From: CG2-30-36-16 sp964372115 | GTDB taxonomy: Bacteria; Bacteroidota; Ignavibacteria; Ignavibacteriales; Ignavibacteriaceae | Reading direction: 5' to 3' | DNA length: 64,000 nucleotides | Assembly (NCBI GenBank): GCA_964372115.1 | Contig: CAYJPN010000020.1 | Location: 1-64,000 of the forward strand | Part shown: positions 16,242 through 25,357 of the stretch, piece by piece | How the letters are laid out: each line of letters starts with the position of its first letter | Numbering within the stretch: the first letter of the stretch is position 1 | The notes under the pieces: generated by a model | Seen by the model: only the letters and a program-made list of their open reading frames with translations | Told to the model about the DNA's origin: nothing | Database searches by the model: none | Made by a program: the position numbers and the translations under genes

Positions 16242-17925
16242 AAGTGTTTTTGTTTATTTCCTATTATTCTGCTTTTTTGCTTTAACTTTAAATGCCGCTT
16301 CCGATGAGCCGGTTAAAGCAAAAAACGGTATGGTTGTTTCTGCAAGTGATCTTGCAACAAAAGTCGGTGTTCAAATTTTACAAAGAGGTGGAAACGCAAT
16401 AGATGCAGCCGTGGCAGTGGGATTTGCTCTCGCCGTAACATACCCGGCGGCAGGCAATATAGGCGGAGGTGGATTTATGGTAATTCATCTCGCCGAAGGA
16501 AGAGATGTTTCAATCGATTACCGCGAGAAAGCTCCGATTTGTGCATTTAAAGAAATGTATCTCGATTCTTCCGGAAATTACATGCCGGTATTAAGTCAAC
16601 TTGGTGAAACTTCCTCAGGCGTACCTGGAAGCGTTGCGGGTTTACTTTTTGCGTTGAAAAAATATGGGACGATGAAATTGTCGGATGTTATTAAGCCCGC
16701 AATAAATCTTGCCGATGATGGTTTTGCATTAAACGAAAATCTTGCCGAATCATTCAATTGGAATAAAAAACATTTTAATAACTTTGAATCAACAAAAAAA
16801 ACTTTTACAAAAAACGGTACTGACTTCAGAGAGGGTGAAATATTTAAACAACCCGACTTGGCAAAAACATTAAAACAGATAAAAGAAAATGGGAGAGATG
16901 GTTTTTATAAAGGTGATGTTGCCGGGCTTATAGTTAAACAGATGAATAAATCAGGCGGTTATATTACGTTAAATGATCTTGAAAGTTATCAACCCAAAGA
17001 AAGAGAGCCGGTAAAAGGAACATATAGAGGTTTTGAAATTATTTCTATGGGCCCGCCGAGTTCCGGAGGTATTGCTTTAATTGAACTGCTGAATATACTT
17101 GAAAATTTTAACTTCAAAAAAAATGAGTGGGGGAGCAGCCGGTATATCCATACGCTCGCCGAGGCAATGAAGTACGCTTACGCCGACCGCACATTTCATC
17201 TTGGAGATGAAGATTTTTATCCTGTCCCCAAAAAGTTTTTACTCTCAAAAGAATACGCAAAGCAAATTTCATCTGAAATAAGTGACAAAGCCGCCCCTTC
17301 TAAAAATATAAATCACGGCAATCCGGATCAGTTTATTGAGAGCAACGAAACAACTCATTATTCCGTTTGCGATAAATTCGGCAATGCAGTAAGTACAACC
17401 ACAACTATAAACTCGAGTTTCGGTTCTAAAGTTGTTGTTGAGGGGGCGGGATTTTTCTTGAATAACGAGATGGATGATTTTTCGGCAAAACCTAACACTC
17501 CTAATCAGTTCGGATTATTGGGAGGTGAAGCAAACTCAATTCAACCTGGGAAAAGGATGCTTAGTTCGATGACACCGACAATAGTTTTAAAAAACGGGAA
17601 GCCATTTATTATTGTTGGTTCGCCCGGAGGTTCAACAATTATTACTGTTGTGCTGCAAGTAATTCTTAACGTAATTGATTTTAACATGGACATAAAACAA
17701 GCTATAGATATGCCGAGAATTCATCATCAATGGTTACCGGATGAAATTAACTATGAACCATTCGGATTGTGTACCGATGTTTCTTCCAATCTTATTTCGA
17801 GAGGACAAAATATAGGAAATCCTGAACATCTGGGCAGGGTTGAAGGTATTATGATTAATGAAGTAAAAGGTTTTATTTATGGAGCATCCGATCCCCGCGG
17901 GGATGGTTTGGCAAAAGGTTTTTAA
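16222..17925 (+). CDS. ggt: gamma-glutamyltransferase
   Basis: 567 residues, exported by a signal peptide (LLFCFFALTLNAAS). The N-terminal half carries GNAIDAAVA and the PAAGNIGGGGF region. The autoprocessing site and Thr nucleophile are in ETTHYSV (Thr377), which marks the start of the small subunit. MLSSMTPTIV and GSPGGSTII near the C-terminal part form the gamma-glutamyl pocket. The enzyme removes gamma-glutamyl groups from glutathione and related peptides in the periplasm. The start is TTG at 16222, inside the MCE gene. The stop directly abuts acpS. Confidence 0.93.
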   Translation: MTLKSSKSVFVYFLLFCFFALTLNAASDEPVKAKNGMVVSASDLATKVGVQILQRGGNAIDAAVAVGFALAVTYPAAGNIGGGGFMVIHLAEGRDVSIDYREKAPICAFKEMYLDSSGNYMPVLSQLGETSSGVPGSVAGLLFALKKYGTMKLSDVIKPAINLADDGFALNENLAESFNWNKKHFNNFESTKKTFTKNGTDFREGEIFKQPDLAKTLKQIKENGRDGFYKGDVAGLIVKQMNKSGGYITLNDLESYQPKEREPVKGTYRGFEIISMGPPSSGGIALIELLNILENFNFKKNEWGSSRYIHTLAEAMKYAYADRTFHLGDEDFYPVPKKFLLSKEYAKQISSEISDKAAPSKNINHGNPDQFIESNETTHYSVCDKFGNAVSTTTTINSSFGSKVVVEGAGFFLNNEMDDFSAKPNTPNQFGLLGGEANSIQPGKRMLSSMTPTIVLKNGKPFIIVGSPGGSTIITVVLQVILNVIDFNMDIKQAIDMPRIHHQWLPDEINYEPFGLCTDVSSNLISRGQNIGNPEHLGRVEGIMINEVKGFIYGASDPRGDGLAKGF

Positions 17926-18318
17926 ATGGTATTAGGTCTCGGAATTGATATTATTGAAATAGAACGAATAAAAGAAAGTGTCGAAAGACTCGGAATTCGA
18001 TTTTTAGAAAAAATATATACACAGGGAGAAATTGAATACTGCTCGGGTAAAGCAAACAAATATCAACATTTTGCCGCACGTTTTGCCGCCAAGGAAGCTG
18101 TTTACAAAGCTATCGCATCGAGCTGGCAGCCAAACATAGGGTGGCAGGATATTGAAATTTATAACGAGCCCACCGGTCTTCCTGTCGTAAAATCTAAAGA
18201 TAAACTTAAAGAATTTTTGGGGAGCGATAAAAGTTTAAAAATATCAATTAGTCACTCGCGGGATTACGTTACCTGTGTGGCGATAATTTACAAAAATGGG
18301 GATAGTCAAAATCTATAA
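17926..18318 (+). CDS. acpS: holo-[acyl-carrier-protein] synthase
   Basis: 130 residues. Transfers 4'-phosphopantetheine from CoA to the serine of apo-ACP, activating fatty acid synthesis. GLGIDIIEIERI at the N-terminus holds the magnesium-binding Asp8. FAAKEAVYKAI is the second conserved motif with the catalytic Glu/Lys, and ISISHSRDY near the C-terminus is also characteristic. The ATG follows the ggt stop with no gap, so it is probably translated from the same message. Confidence 0.94.
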   Translation: MVLGLGIDIIEIERIKESVERLGIRFLEKIYTQGEIEYCSGKANKYQHFAARFAAKEAVYKAIASSWQPNIGWQDIEIYNEPTGLPVVKSKDKLKEFLGSDKSLKISISHSRDYVTCVAIIYKNGDSQNL

Positions 18319-18407
18319 CCTGCCGCTATTATTGTTGGAAACTACTTAACCAAATAACTATATTTGCATTAATAAATATTTTGTAATAAGCATTACGGCT
18401 GCAGAGT

Positions 18408-18635
18408 TTGAATTTGGATAAAAAAACTTTCGAATTATTAACATACATTTCAATAGGAATAGTTTTCGTGTTTCTTATTTTGATGTTAACAAAATCGGTT
18501 CCCGTTGGTTGGTTCATTTATATTCTCGGGTTCAGCATTTTGCTTTTAATATTTAGACTATTTTTTAGAATTTATTTTATTATACAAGATCGTAAAAGCT
18601 TTGGAGGTAAGTCTTCGAACATTCGAAACGGGTAA
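18408..18635 (+). CDS. small membrane protein, hypothetical
   Basis: 75 residues with two hydrophobic helices (about residues 9-27 and 31-50) and a basic tail. Not recognised. The start is TTG at 18408, preceded by GCAGAG, a weak ribosome site. The end of the gene contains GGAGG (18603-18607), which looks like the ribosome site of the HNH gene, whose frame overlaps this one. That placement supports a compact acpS-side operon. Moderate confidence because the protein is short and has no known relatives that I can name. Confidence 0.5.
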   Translation: MNLDKKTFELLTYISIGIVFVFLILMLTKSVPVGWFIYILGFSILLLIFRLFFRIYFIIQDRKSFGGKSSNIRNG

Positions 18636-19147
18636 ACGGTAAATTAAATGCCAAAGTACTCATACTCAACCAGAGTTATGAGCCTCTCACCGTTTGTAAC
18701 ATAAAAAAAGCAATCATTTTAATTTTCCTCGGAAAAGCAGAATCTGTTCTTAATGATGATAGAAAAAAACTAAGGACAATTGCTTCCGCTTATCCGTGGC
18801 CAAGTATAATACGCCTTACCCGGTATATAAACGTGCCTTATAAAAAAGTTGTGTTAACCCGAAAAAATATTTTGCGGCGCGATTCTTACAAATGTGCTTA
18901 CTGCGGAAGAAGTGATTTGCCCCTCACTATCGATCATGTTATACCCCGCGCGCGGGGAGGAACCGATATATGGGAAAATCTTGTAACGGCATGTACAGTT
19001 TGTAATAACAGAAAAGGTGATAGTTTACCAAAAGATGTTAACATGCATCTGCTGTTTAAACCATTTAAACCAAGCCACATAATGTTTATTAAAAATGTTG
19101 TTGGTAAGTTAGATGAGAAGTGGAAACCTTACTTATATTTGTCATAA
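18614..19147 (+). CDS. HNH endonuclease family protein, start codon unclear
   Basis: The frame is open from 18611 to the stop at 19145 and matches the Bacteroidota HNH family from its N-terminus (KVLILNQSYEPL, then KKAIILIFLGKAE) through PSIIRLTRYINVPYK to the HNH core: CAYC, DHVIPRARGG, NLVTAC and CNNRKG. The two CxxC pairs are probable zinc ligands. No ATG, GTG or TTG occurs in frame before GTG 18833, which would delete the conserved first 70 or so residues. GGAGG at 18603-18607 points to codon 18614, which reads TTC, one base from TTG. Another possibility is a lost base after the out-of-frame ATG at 18648. The conservative call would be 18833-19147. DNA target unknown. Confidence 0.65.
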   Translation, partial: FEHSKRVNGKLNAKVLILNQSYEPLTVCNIKKAIILIFLGKAESVLNDDRKKLRTIASAYPWPSIIRLTRYINVPYKKVVLTRKNILRRDSYKCAYCGRSDLPLTIDHVIPRARGGTDIWENLVTACTVCNNRKGDSLPKDVNMHLLFKPFKPSHIMFIKNVVGKLDEKWKPYLYLS

Positions 19148-19254
19148 GTAAAAATTATTCAAAAAAGATAATCGTCCCGTCATTTTTATAACAAGATTAT
19201 TAAACACATAATTATTATCTTTCCCCGTAAAAATTCATAAACTATTAGAGTAAA

Positions 19255-20235
19255 ATGATAAAAAAGAGAATTTTAAGCGGAATGCGACCGACAGGCAAAT
19301 TACACATCGGTCATTACGTTGGAGCATTGGAAAATTGGGTACAACTTCAAAATCAATATGAAAATTTTCATTTAATAGCTGATTACCATGTTTTAACCAC
19401 AAGTTTAAACACCGATGATATATATGTCAATTCAATAGAGATGCTGATTGATTGGCTCGCCGCAGGATTGGATCCTGTTAAAAGTCCTATGTTCCGGCAA
19501 TCAAAAATAAAAGAGCATACCGAACTTCATCTTATATTTTCGATGCTTGTTACGGTTAACAGGTTAGAACGAAACCCTACAGTTAAAGAACAGGCAAGAG
19601 ATTTAAATATTGATAACATTATTTATGGTCACCTCGGTTACCCGGTACTACAAACTGCCGATATTTTACTCTATAAGGGTAACGCCGTACCGGTAGGAGA
19701 AGACCAGGTTCCTCATATTGAGATATCGCGTGAAATTGCACGAAGGTTTAACAATCAGTATGGAGAAGTATTCCCGGAACCTGAACCGTTGTTGACAAAA
19801 TTTGCAAGACTTGCTGGCTTAGACGGCAACGCCAAAATGAGTAAATCGCTTGGCAATACAATATTGTTGTCCGACGATCCTGATACAGTTAAGTCAAGAA
19901 TGAAAAAAGCAGTTACTGATCCGGAAAAAATTAGAAAAGGCGATGGCGGGCATCCTGAAATTTGTCTTGTATTTTCATATCATAAAAAATTTAATGAGGC
20001 GGAAGTACCTGAGATTGAAGCCGGCTGCCGTTCCGGAGCGCTTGGCTGTTTTGATTGTAAAATGAATTGTTCAGCAAAAATTTCTCAGTTTATTGAACCA
20101 ATCAGAGCAAAAAGACATTATTACGAAGCACATCCGGAAGAGGTTAAACAAATTCTTTTCGATGGTGAAGAACGTGCGCGTGTGGCTGCAAAAACCACAA
20201 TGGAAGAAGTTAGAGAAAAAATGAAGATCGGATAG
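19255..20235 (+). CDS. trpS: tryptophan-tRNA ligase
   Basis: 326 residues, the normal size. Class I synthetase that charges tRNA-Trp. The HIGH motif is H17-I-G-H20 and the KMSKS loop is in AKMSKSLGN near residue 194. The GCFDCKMNC segment near 263 matches the cysteine-containing region of bacterial TrpRS. Starts with ATG after a 107-base intergenic gap in which I see no clear promoter or RNA gene. scpA begins two bases after its stop. Confidence 0.96.
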   Translation: MIKKRILSGMRPTGKLHIGHYVGALENWVQLQNQYENFHLIADYHVLTTSLNTDDIYVNSIEMLIDWLAAGLDPVKSPMFRQSKIKEHTELHLIFSMLVTVNRLERNPTVKEQARDLNIDNIIYGHLGYPVLQTADILLYKGNAVPVGEDQVPHIEISREIARRFNNQYGEVFPEPEPLLTKFARLAGLDGNAKMSKSLGNTILLSDDPDTVKSRMKKAVTDPEKIRKGDGGHPEICLVFSYHKKFNEAEVPEIEAGCRSGALGCFDCKMNCSAKISQFIEPIRAKRHYYEAHPEEVKQILFDGEERARVAAKTTMEEVREKMKIG

Positions 20236-20237
20236 GA

Positions 20238-20966
20238 TTGTATAAGATAAAATTAGATCAGTTTGAAGGTCCGCTTGACCTTCTACTGTTTTTTATAAAA
20301 AGAGATGAGCTTAATATTTACGATATTCCGATATCTAAAATAACAAAAGAGTTTTTAGAGTACGTGAATCTTATAAAAATGCTCGACCTTGAAATTGCGG
20401 GTGATTTTATTTTAATGGCATCAACCCTGATGCACATAAAAGTTAGGTTGCTTCTCCCCCGGGATGTTGACGACAAAGGGGCGGAGATTGACCCGCGTGC
20501 CGAACTTGTACAGGCTTTGCTTGAGTATAAACGCTACAAAGAGATGTCGGAAGAGCTTTCGTTCTTTGAGTCATCCCAAAGAAAAATAAATTATCGGGGA
20601 AATTATTCCGAAGACACGGCAGAAGCTCCGCCTGAATTCGAAATACTGTTAAAAAATGTTTCGATATTCGATCTTGCAAAAGCATTTAAAAAAGTTTTGG
20701 AAGGAATAAAAACACCGGTTGTTCACGAAATAAAAAAAATAAACGTTTCTATTGATGAACAGATTGAGTACATAACAAAATTGTTAAACGAAAATAAACG
20801 CCTTCATTTTTTAACTCTTGTGCACTCAATGCAAGACAAAATTAAAATAATAGTAACTTTTATTGCACTTCTTGAACTTGCTAAAATGCAGATAATTGCA
20901 ATTGAAGAATCAGATGACTTTAACGATTTCGTTTTAATAAAATTAGATAATGGACAAAACATATAA
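20238..20966 (+). CDS. scpA: segregation and condensation protein A
   Basis: 242 residues. Kleisin subunit of the SMC-ScpAB condensin that organises and segregates the chromosome. The N-terminal DQFEGPLDLLLFFIKRDELNIYDIPI is the diagnostic ScpA region (split here: LDQFEGPLDLLL then LNIYDIPISKITKEF). The C-terminal winged helix ends in LAKMQIIAIEE. The start is TTG at 20238, right after trpS. The 3' end overlaps scpB by 17 bases, the usual scpA-scpB order. Confidence 0.94.
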   Translation: MYKIKLDQFEGPLDLLLFFIKRDELNIYDIPISKITKEFLEYVNLIKMLDLEIAGDFILMASTLMHIKVRLLLPRDVDDKGAEIDPRAELVQALLEYKRYKEMSEELSFFESSQRKINYRGNYSEDTAEAPPEFEILLKNVSIFDLAKAFKKVLEGIKTPVVHEIKKINVSIDEQIEYITKLLNENKRLHFLTLVHSMQDKIKIIVTFIALLELAKMQIIAIEESDDFNDFVLIKLDNGQNI

Positions 20967-21603
20967 CTCGGTAATTAGCGCTTTAATTTTTGCTTCGGAT
21001 GAGCCGATACACGCGGCTGATTTAGCAAAAGCAATAAAAGGAATAGACGGCGAAGATATTCAGATTAATGCTGATGAGATTGAAAAATGTGTTGATGAAT
21101 TAAACTCTTCATACGACAATAATAATGTTTCATATAGAATCATCAAGTTGGCGAACGGTTTTTTATATGCCACACGACCCGAATTTGCAAAATATGTAGG
21201 GTACCTTTCATCTGAAAAAAGTAAACGTAGACTCAGCCAGGCTGCCTTAGAAACCCTTGCAATAATTGCATATAAGCAGCCTATAACAAAACCGGAACTT
21301 GAAACAATAAGAGGAGTAAACTCCGATTATATATTAAATACTTTGCTCGAAAAACAGCTAATCACAATTAGCGGACGCGCAGAGACTATTGGCAGACCAT
21401 TATTGTACAACACTACAGACGATTTTTTAAAATATTTCGGCTTAAACAAAATTAGCGATTTACCTAAACCGAGAGAAATTGAAGAAATAATGCAGGATGA
21501 AGATTTTATTGAACAAAAGAAAAAGATAATGATGAATTTAATTGAAGAAACCTTGGAGAGTGAATTGAAGCCCGGAGAAGCAAATGACAATACGTCTGAA
21601 TAA
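20950..21603 (+). CDS. scpB: segregation and condensation protein B
   Basis: 217 residues with the two winged-helix domains of ScpB, the KITE partner of ScpA. SQAALETLAIIAYKQPITKPELETIRGV (in pieces: LETLAIIAYKQPI, KPELETIRG) and GRAETIGRPLLYNTT are strongly conserved family motifs. It overlaps scpA upstream and the pseudouridine synthase gene by 20 bases downstream. The scpA-scpB-rluB order occurs in many bacteria. Confidence 0.95.
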   Translation: MDKTYNSVISALIFASDEPIHAADLAKAIKGIDGEDIQINADEIEKCVDELNSSYDNNNVSYRIIKLANGFLYATRPEFAKYVGYLSSEKSKRRLSQAALETLAIIAYKQPITKPELETIRGVNSDYILNTLLEKQLITISGRAETIGRPLLYNTTDDFLKYFGLNKISDLPKPREIEEIMQDEDFIEQKKKIMMNLIEETLESELKPGEANDNTSE

Positions 21604-22294
21604 ATACCTTGCCGATAGCGGTGCTGCCTCCAGAAGAAAAGCTGAAGAATATATACTTGAAGGGAGAGTAACTGTCAATAATAAAACAATTATTGAACTT
21701 GCTTTTACAGTTGACCCTGATAAAGACGTTGTTGATCTTGACGGTGAAATAATAAAACCGAAACGTCATATCTATTATTTAATGAATAAACCGAGAGGCG
21801 CAGTAACCACGACCGCGGATGAAAAAAACAGAAGGACTGTACTCGACTATATAAACTCAAAAGAAAAAGTTTACCCTGTAGGCAGATTGGATTACAACAC
21901 GACAGGGGTATTGTTTTTAACAAATGATGGTGACTTCTCTTATTTTTTAACGCACCCTAAAAATAAAATCCCCCGTCTTTACGAAGTGAAATTGGACAGG
22001 GCGCTCCAGGAGCAGGACAAAGCAACTCTATTAAAAGGAGTATTTATAAACAGTGTCCGTGGAAGATTTGAAAAGGTTACATTTCCAAAAGCAAAAGATT
22101 TTTCATTCGTAGAAGTTGTGGGGCTTGAGGGACGCAACCATTTCGTAAAAAATATGTTCGGAGCTCTTGGGTATACCGTTATATCGCTTAATAGAAAAAG
22201 TTACGCCGGGGTTGAGGCAGATATTCCCATCGGAACGTATAGACCGATGAGTTTGGATGAGATTAATAGCATTAAAAAGAAATATGGCAAATAA
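21584..22294 (+). CDS. rluB: pseudouridine synthase, RsuA/RluB family
   Basis: 236 residues. An N-terminal S4 RNA-binding domain (IRLNKYLADSGAASRRKAEE) is followed by the RsuA/RluB/E/F catalytic domain. Catalytic Asp is in GRLDYNTTGVLFLTNDG near residue 101. GRNHFVKNMF and IPIGTYRPM-like C-terminal motifs are also present. It converts uridine to pseudouridine in ribosomal RNA. The scpAB context favours RluB-type, but the exact target site cannot be read from sequence. Its 3' end overlaps the PBP4 gene. Confidence 0.9.
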   Translation: MTIRLNKYLADSGAASRRKAEEYILEGRVTVNNKTIIELAFTVDPDKDVVDLDGEIIKPKRHIYYLMNKPRGAVTTTADEKNRRTVLDYINSKEKVYPVGRLDYNTTGVLFLTNDGDFSYFLTHPKNKIPRLYEVKLDRALQEQDKATLLKGVFINSVRGRFEKVTFPKAKDFSFVEVVGLEGRNHFVKNMFGALGYTVISLNRKSYAGVEADIPIGTYRPMSLDEINSIKKKYGK

Positions 22295-23792
22295 ATATTT
22301 TATAGTTTTTGTTTTAATTTTTTTTAGTACAATTTCCGGACAGGACGTTGTAAAAAAAGATTCGCTACCGAGATTTAGTTATTCCACTTTGCCTGAACTA
22401 AGATCGCAGCTGGAAGATATATTTAACGACCCGAATTTTAGTAATGCCGAGTGGGGTGTTATTATTCAATCGTTGGAAACCGGCGAATATTTTTACAAAC
22501 GGAATGATGATAAACTTTTTATGCCCGCTTCCAATTTAAAATTATTTACAACGGCAGCAGGTTTAATTTTGTTAGGGGGTGACTATAAATTTAAAACAAA
22601 CATATATTCTCGCGGTACCATCGATGGCTCAATTTTGCGTGGTGATTTGATTGTACAAGGACGCGGTGATCCTACAATATCCGGGCGCTTTTATAAAGAT
22701 GATATGTTAAAGGTTTTTAACAATTGGGCTGATTCACTGCTTGAAGTTGGAATAGACGAAATTGATGGTAATCTAATTGGGGACGATAATGAATTTGATG
22801 ACCAGGGTTTGGGCGCGGGCTGGTCATGGGATTATGAAAGCTACTGGTTTTCAGCTCAGAGCAGCGCAATATCGTTTAATGATAATTGTATTGATATTGT
22901 TGTCAAAGCAAATAAAAAAACAAGACAACCGTTAATATCATTTAAACCTGAATCAAAGTACGCCGTAATACTAAACAAAGTAAATGTGGTTGACGGTGAT
23001 TCAGTTACAAATGTTGATGTTTATCGCGAACGCGGTACGAACGTAATAACCGTTTTCGGATCAATCAACTTAAAAGATTCGATAAAAATATTTGTTACGG
23101 TTAACAACCCTACTCAATATGCAATGGTTGTTTTACAGGAAGTTCTAAACGAACGGGGTATCAAAGTTACGGGGTATCCCATAGATATTGATGATATGAC
23201 AAAACCGCTTGACTATAAAAAACTTTCAAAACTTTTTACTCAATACTCAGTTCCGTTAAAAGAAATTGTAAAGGTAATAAACAAAAACAGTCAGAATTTT
23301 TTTGCCGAACAGTTGTTAAAAACTATCGGTTTGGAGAAGGAAAGATTTGGCTCTATTGAAAACGGGGTAAAAGCCGCAAACATAGTTTTTGAAGAAATGG
23401 GTATAAACCCCGACAGAATGATGATGGTTGACGGCAGCGGATTGTCGAGATTAAATCTTGTTACACCGCGTCAAATTGTTACACTTTTAAATTACATGTA
23501 TAAAAGTAAAGAGTTTATTCCGTTTTACAATACACTTCCAATTGCCGGTATTGACGGTACTATCGGTACAAGAATGAAAGGCACACGTGCAGAAAATAAT
23601 GTTCGCGGAAAAACCGGTTATCTCGGTTCAGCGCGCAGTCTCTCAGGGTATGTGTTCACTGGCGCTGGTGAGTTGCTAAGTTTTTCATTCATCGTAAATA
23701 ATTTTAATGTGCCGTATAAATTAGCAGATAATATTCAAGATTTAGTATGTTTGCGCCTTGCAAACTTTAAAAGAAAACTTTCGGAGGAATAG
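22284..23792 (+). CDS. dacB: D-alanyl-D-alanine carboxypeptidase/endopeptidase (PBP4 family)
   Basis: About 502 residues, exported. Peptidase S13 motifs: SxxK in PASNLKLF (Ser83, Lys86), the SxN motif in NKNSQNFFAEQ, and KTG in RGKTGYLG. It cleaves D-Ala-D-Ala ends or cross-links in peptidoglycan in the periplasm. I chose the ATG at 22284 because it gives a clean signal peptide (ANKYFIVFVLIFFSTISGQ). The upstream ATG at 22257 would add nine residues, mostly within the previous gene. The stop overlaps the lysS GTG. Confidence 0.9.
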   Translation: MANKYFIVFVLIFFSTISGQDVVKKDSLPRFSYSTLPELRSQLEDIFNDPNFSNAEWGVIIQSLETGEYFYKRNDDKLFMPASNLKLFTTAAGLILLGGDYKFKTNIYSRGTIDGSILRGDLIVQGRGDPTISGRFYKDDMLKVFNNWADSLLEVGIDEIDGNLIGDDNEFDDQGLGAGWSWDYESYWFSAQSSAISFNDNCIDIVVKANKKTRQPLISFKPESKYAVILNKVNVVDGDSVTNVDVYRERGTNVITVFGSINLKDSIKIFVTVNNPTQYAMVVLQEVLNERGIKVTGYPIDIDDMTKPLDYKKLSKLFTQYSVPLKEIVKVINKNSQNFFAEQLLKTIGLEKERFGSIENGVKAANIVFEEMGINPDRMMMVDGSGLSRLNLVTPRQIVTLLNYMYKSKEFIPFYNTLPIAGIDGTIGTRMKGTRAENNVRGKTGYLGSARSLSGYVFTGAGELLSFSFIVNNFNVPYKLADNIQDLVCLRLANFKRKLSEE

Positions 23793-25306
23793 TGGAAAAT
23801 AATCAAAATGAAGATTTAAATGTATTAATAAAAAGAAGACTTGATGAAGTAAATGAATTAAGAGCAAAAGGTTTTGAACCTTATGCATATTCTTTTGATG
23901 TAAATTCCGATTCTGAAGATATAAAAATAAATTTTAAGGAAGATGCTGAAGAAAAACGCATAGTAAAAATTGCCGGACGAATAATGGCAATCAGAAGGAT
24001 GGGGAAAGCTTCATTTGCACATATTATGGATATGAAAGGGAAAATACAGGTTTATTTACGGAAAGATGAAATTGGCGATTCGTATGATGCTTTTAAACTT
24101 ATGGATATAGGCGATATTATCGGCGCTGAAGGTTTTGTATTTAAAACAAAAACCGGCGAAACATCAGTTCACTTAACATCGTTAACGCTCCTTTCAAAGT
24201 CGATAAGACCGCTTCCGATTGCAAAAGAAACGACGGATGATGAAGGGAACAAGGTAATTCATGATCAATTTGTTGACAAAGAATTACGCTACCGTCAACG
24301 TTATGTTGATTTAATTGTTAATCCGGAGATCAAAGATGTTTTTCTAAAACGAAGCCGGATAATCTCCGCAATGCGTCAGTTTCTCGATCAGAACGGTTAT
24401 CTCGAAGTAGAAACGCCGATTCTTCAACCTCTCTACGGCGGGGCTTCTGCACGTCCATTCATTACACATCATAATACTCTTGATACCGATCTTTACCTGC
24501 GTATTGCCGATGAGCTTTATTTGAAGCGATTAATAGTCGGAGGTTTTGACGGGGTTTACGAAATATCAAAAGATTTTAGAAACGAAGGAATGGATCGCAC
24601 ACACAATCCTGAATTTACAATGATGGAATTATATGTTCCATTTAAAGATTATGAATGGATGATGAACTTTGTTGAGCAAATGGTTCAATATATTTGTACA
24701 ACTGTTTTCGGCACTTTCGATTTTATTTATGAAGGTAAACCTATTTCGTTTAAATCTCCCTGGAAACGTGTGTCAATGGTTGGGGCAATAAAAGAAAAAA
24801 CTGGTCTTGATGTGTTAACCGCCTCAAACGATGAACTAAAAGAAACCGCAAAGAAGCATGGGGTGGATATTAAAAAATTTGAAGGAAAAGCAAAACTAAT
24901 TGATGAGTTATTTAGTGAGACTGTACAATCAGAACTCGAACAGCCATGTTTTGTTGTTGATTACCCTGTCGAACTATCACCCCTTGCTAAAAAACATAAA
25001 ACAATAAATGGACTTGTTGAACGATTCGAAGCTTACGTTGCGGGGAGGGAAATTTGTAATGCTTTTTCCGAGTTAAATGATCCGATAGATCAGCGCGAGA
25101 GATTCGAAGGGCAGGTGAGGCTCCGTGAAGAAGGTGATGAAGAAGCTCATCAAATTGACGATGATTTTATCCGCGCCCTTGAGTATGGCATGCCCCCCAC
25201 CTCTGGGCTCGGTATAGGTATAGACAGACTTGTGATGTTATTAACCAATCAAAGTTCTATTAGGGACGTAATATTTTTCCCACAGATGAAACCGGAGATA
25301 AAATAA
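23792..25306 (+). CDS. lysS: lysine-tRNA ligase, class II
   Basis: 504 residues, normal for class II LysRS. The N-terminal OB-fold anticodon-binding domain (about 50-150) contains GRIMAIRRMGKASF. Motif 2 is in FRNEGMDRTHNPEF and motif 3 in GLGIGIDRLVMLL near the end, followed by RDVIFFPQMKPE. The GTG start at 23792 has GGAGG at 23783-23787. It overlaps the dacB stop by one base, so it probably belongs to the trpS-scpAB-rluB-dacB transcript. Confidence 0.96.
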   Translation: MENNQNEDLNVLIKRRLDEVNELRAKGFEPYAYSFDVNSDSEDIKINFKEDAEEKRIVKIAGRIMAIRRMGKASFAHIMDMKGKIQVYLRKDEIGDSYDAFKLMDIGDIIGAEGFVFKTKTGETSVHLTSLTLLSKSIRPLPIAKETTDDEGNKVIHDQFVDKELRYRQRYVDLIVNPEIKDVFLKRSRIISAMRQFLDQNGYLEVETPILQPLYGGASARPFITHHNTLDTDLYLRIADELYLKRLIVGGFDGVYEISKDFRNEGMDRTHNPEFTMMELYVPFKDYEWMMNFVEQMVQYICTTVFGTFDFIYEGKPISFKSPWKRVSMVGAIKEKTGLDVLTASNDELKETAKKHGVDIKKFEGKAKLIDELFSETVQSELEQPCFVVDYPVELSPLAKKHKTINGLVERFEAYVAGREICNAFSELNDPIDQRERFEGQVRLREEGDEEAHQIDDDFIRALEYGMPPTSGLGIGIDRLVMLLTNQSSIRDVIFFPQMKPEIK

Positions 25307-25357
25307 TAATTATTGTGCGTAGGTAATAGATATACATATAGATAAGATAGGAGACTA

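Noticed and set aside
18614..19147. HNH gene as a homing endonuclease or mobile intron
   Set aside because: Its whole sequence matches the stand-alone chromosomal HNH family of Bacteroidota, and no interrupted host gene is seen.
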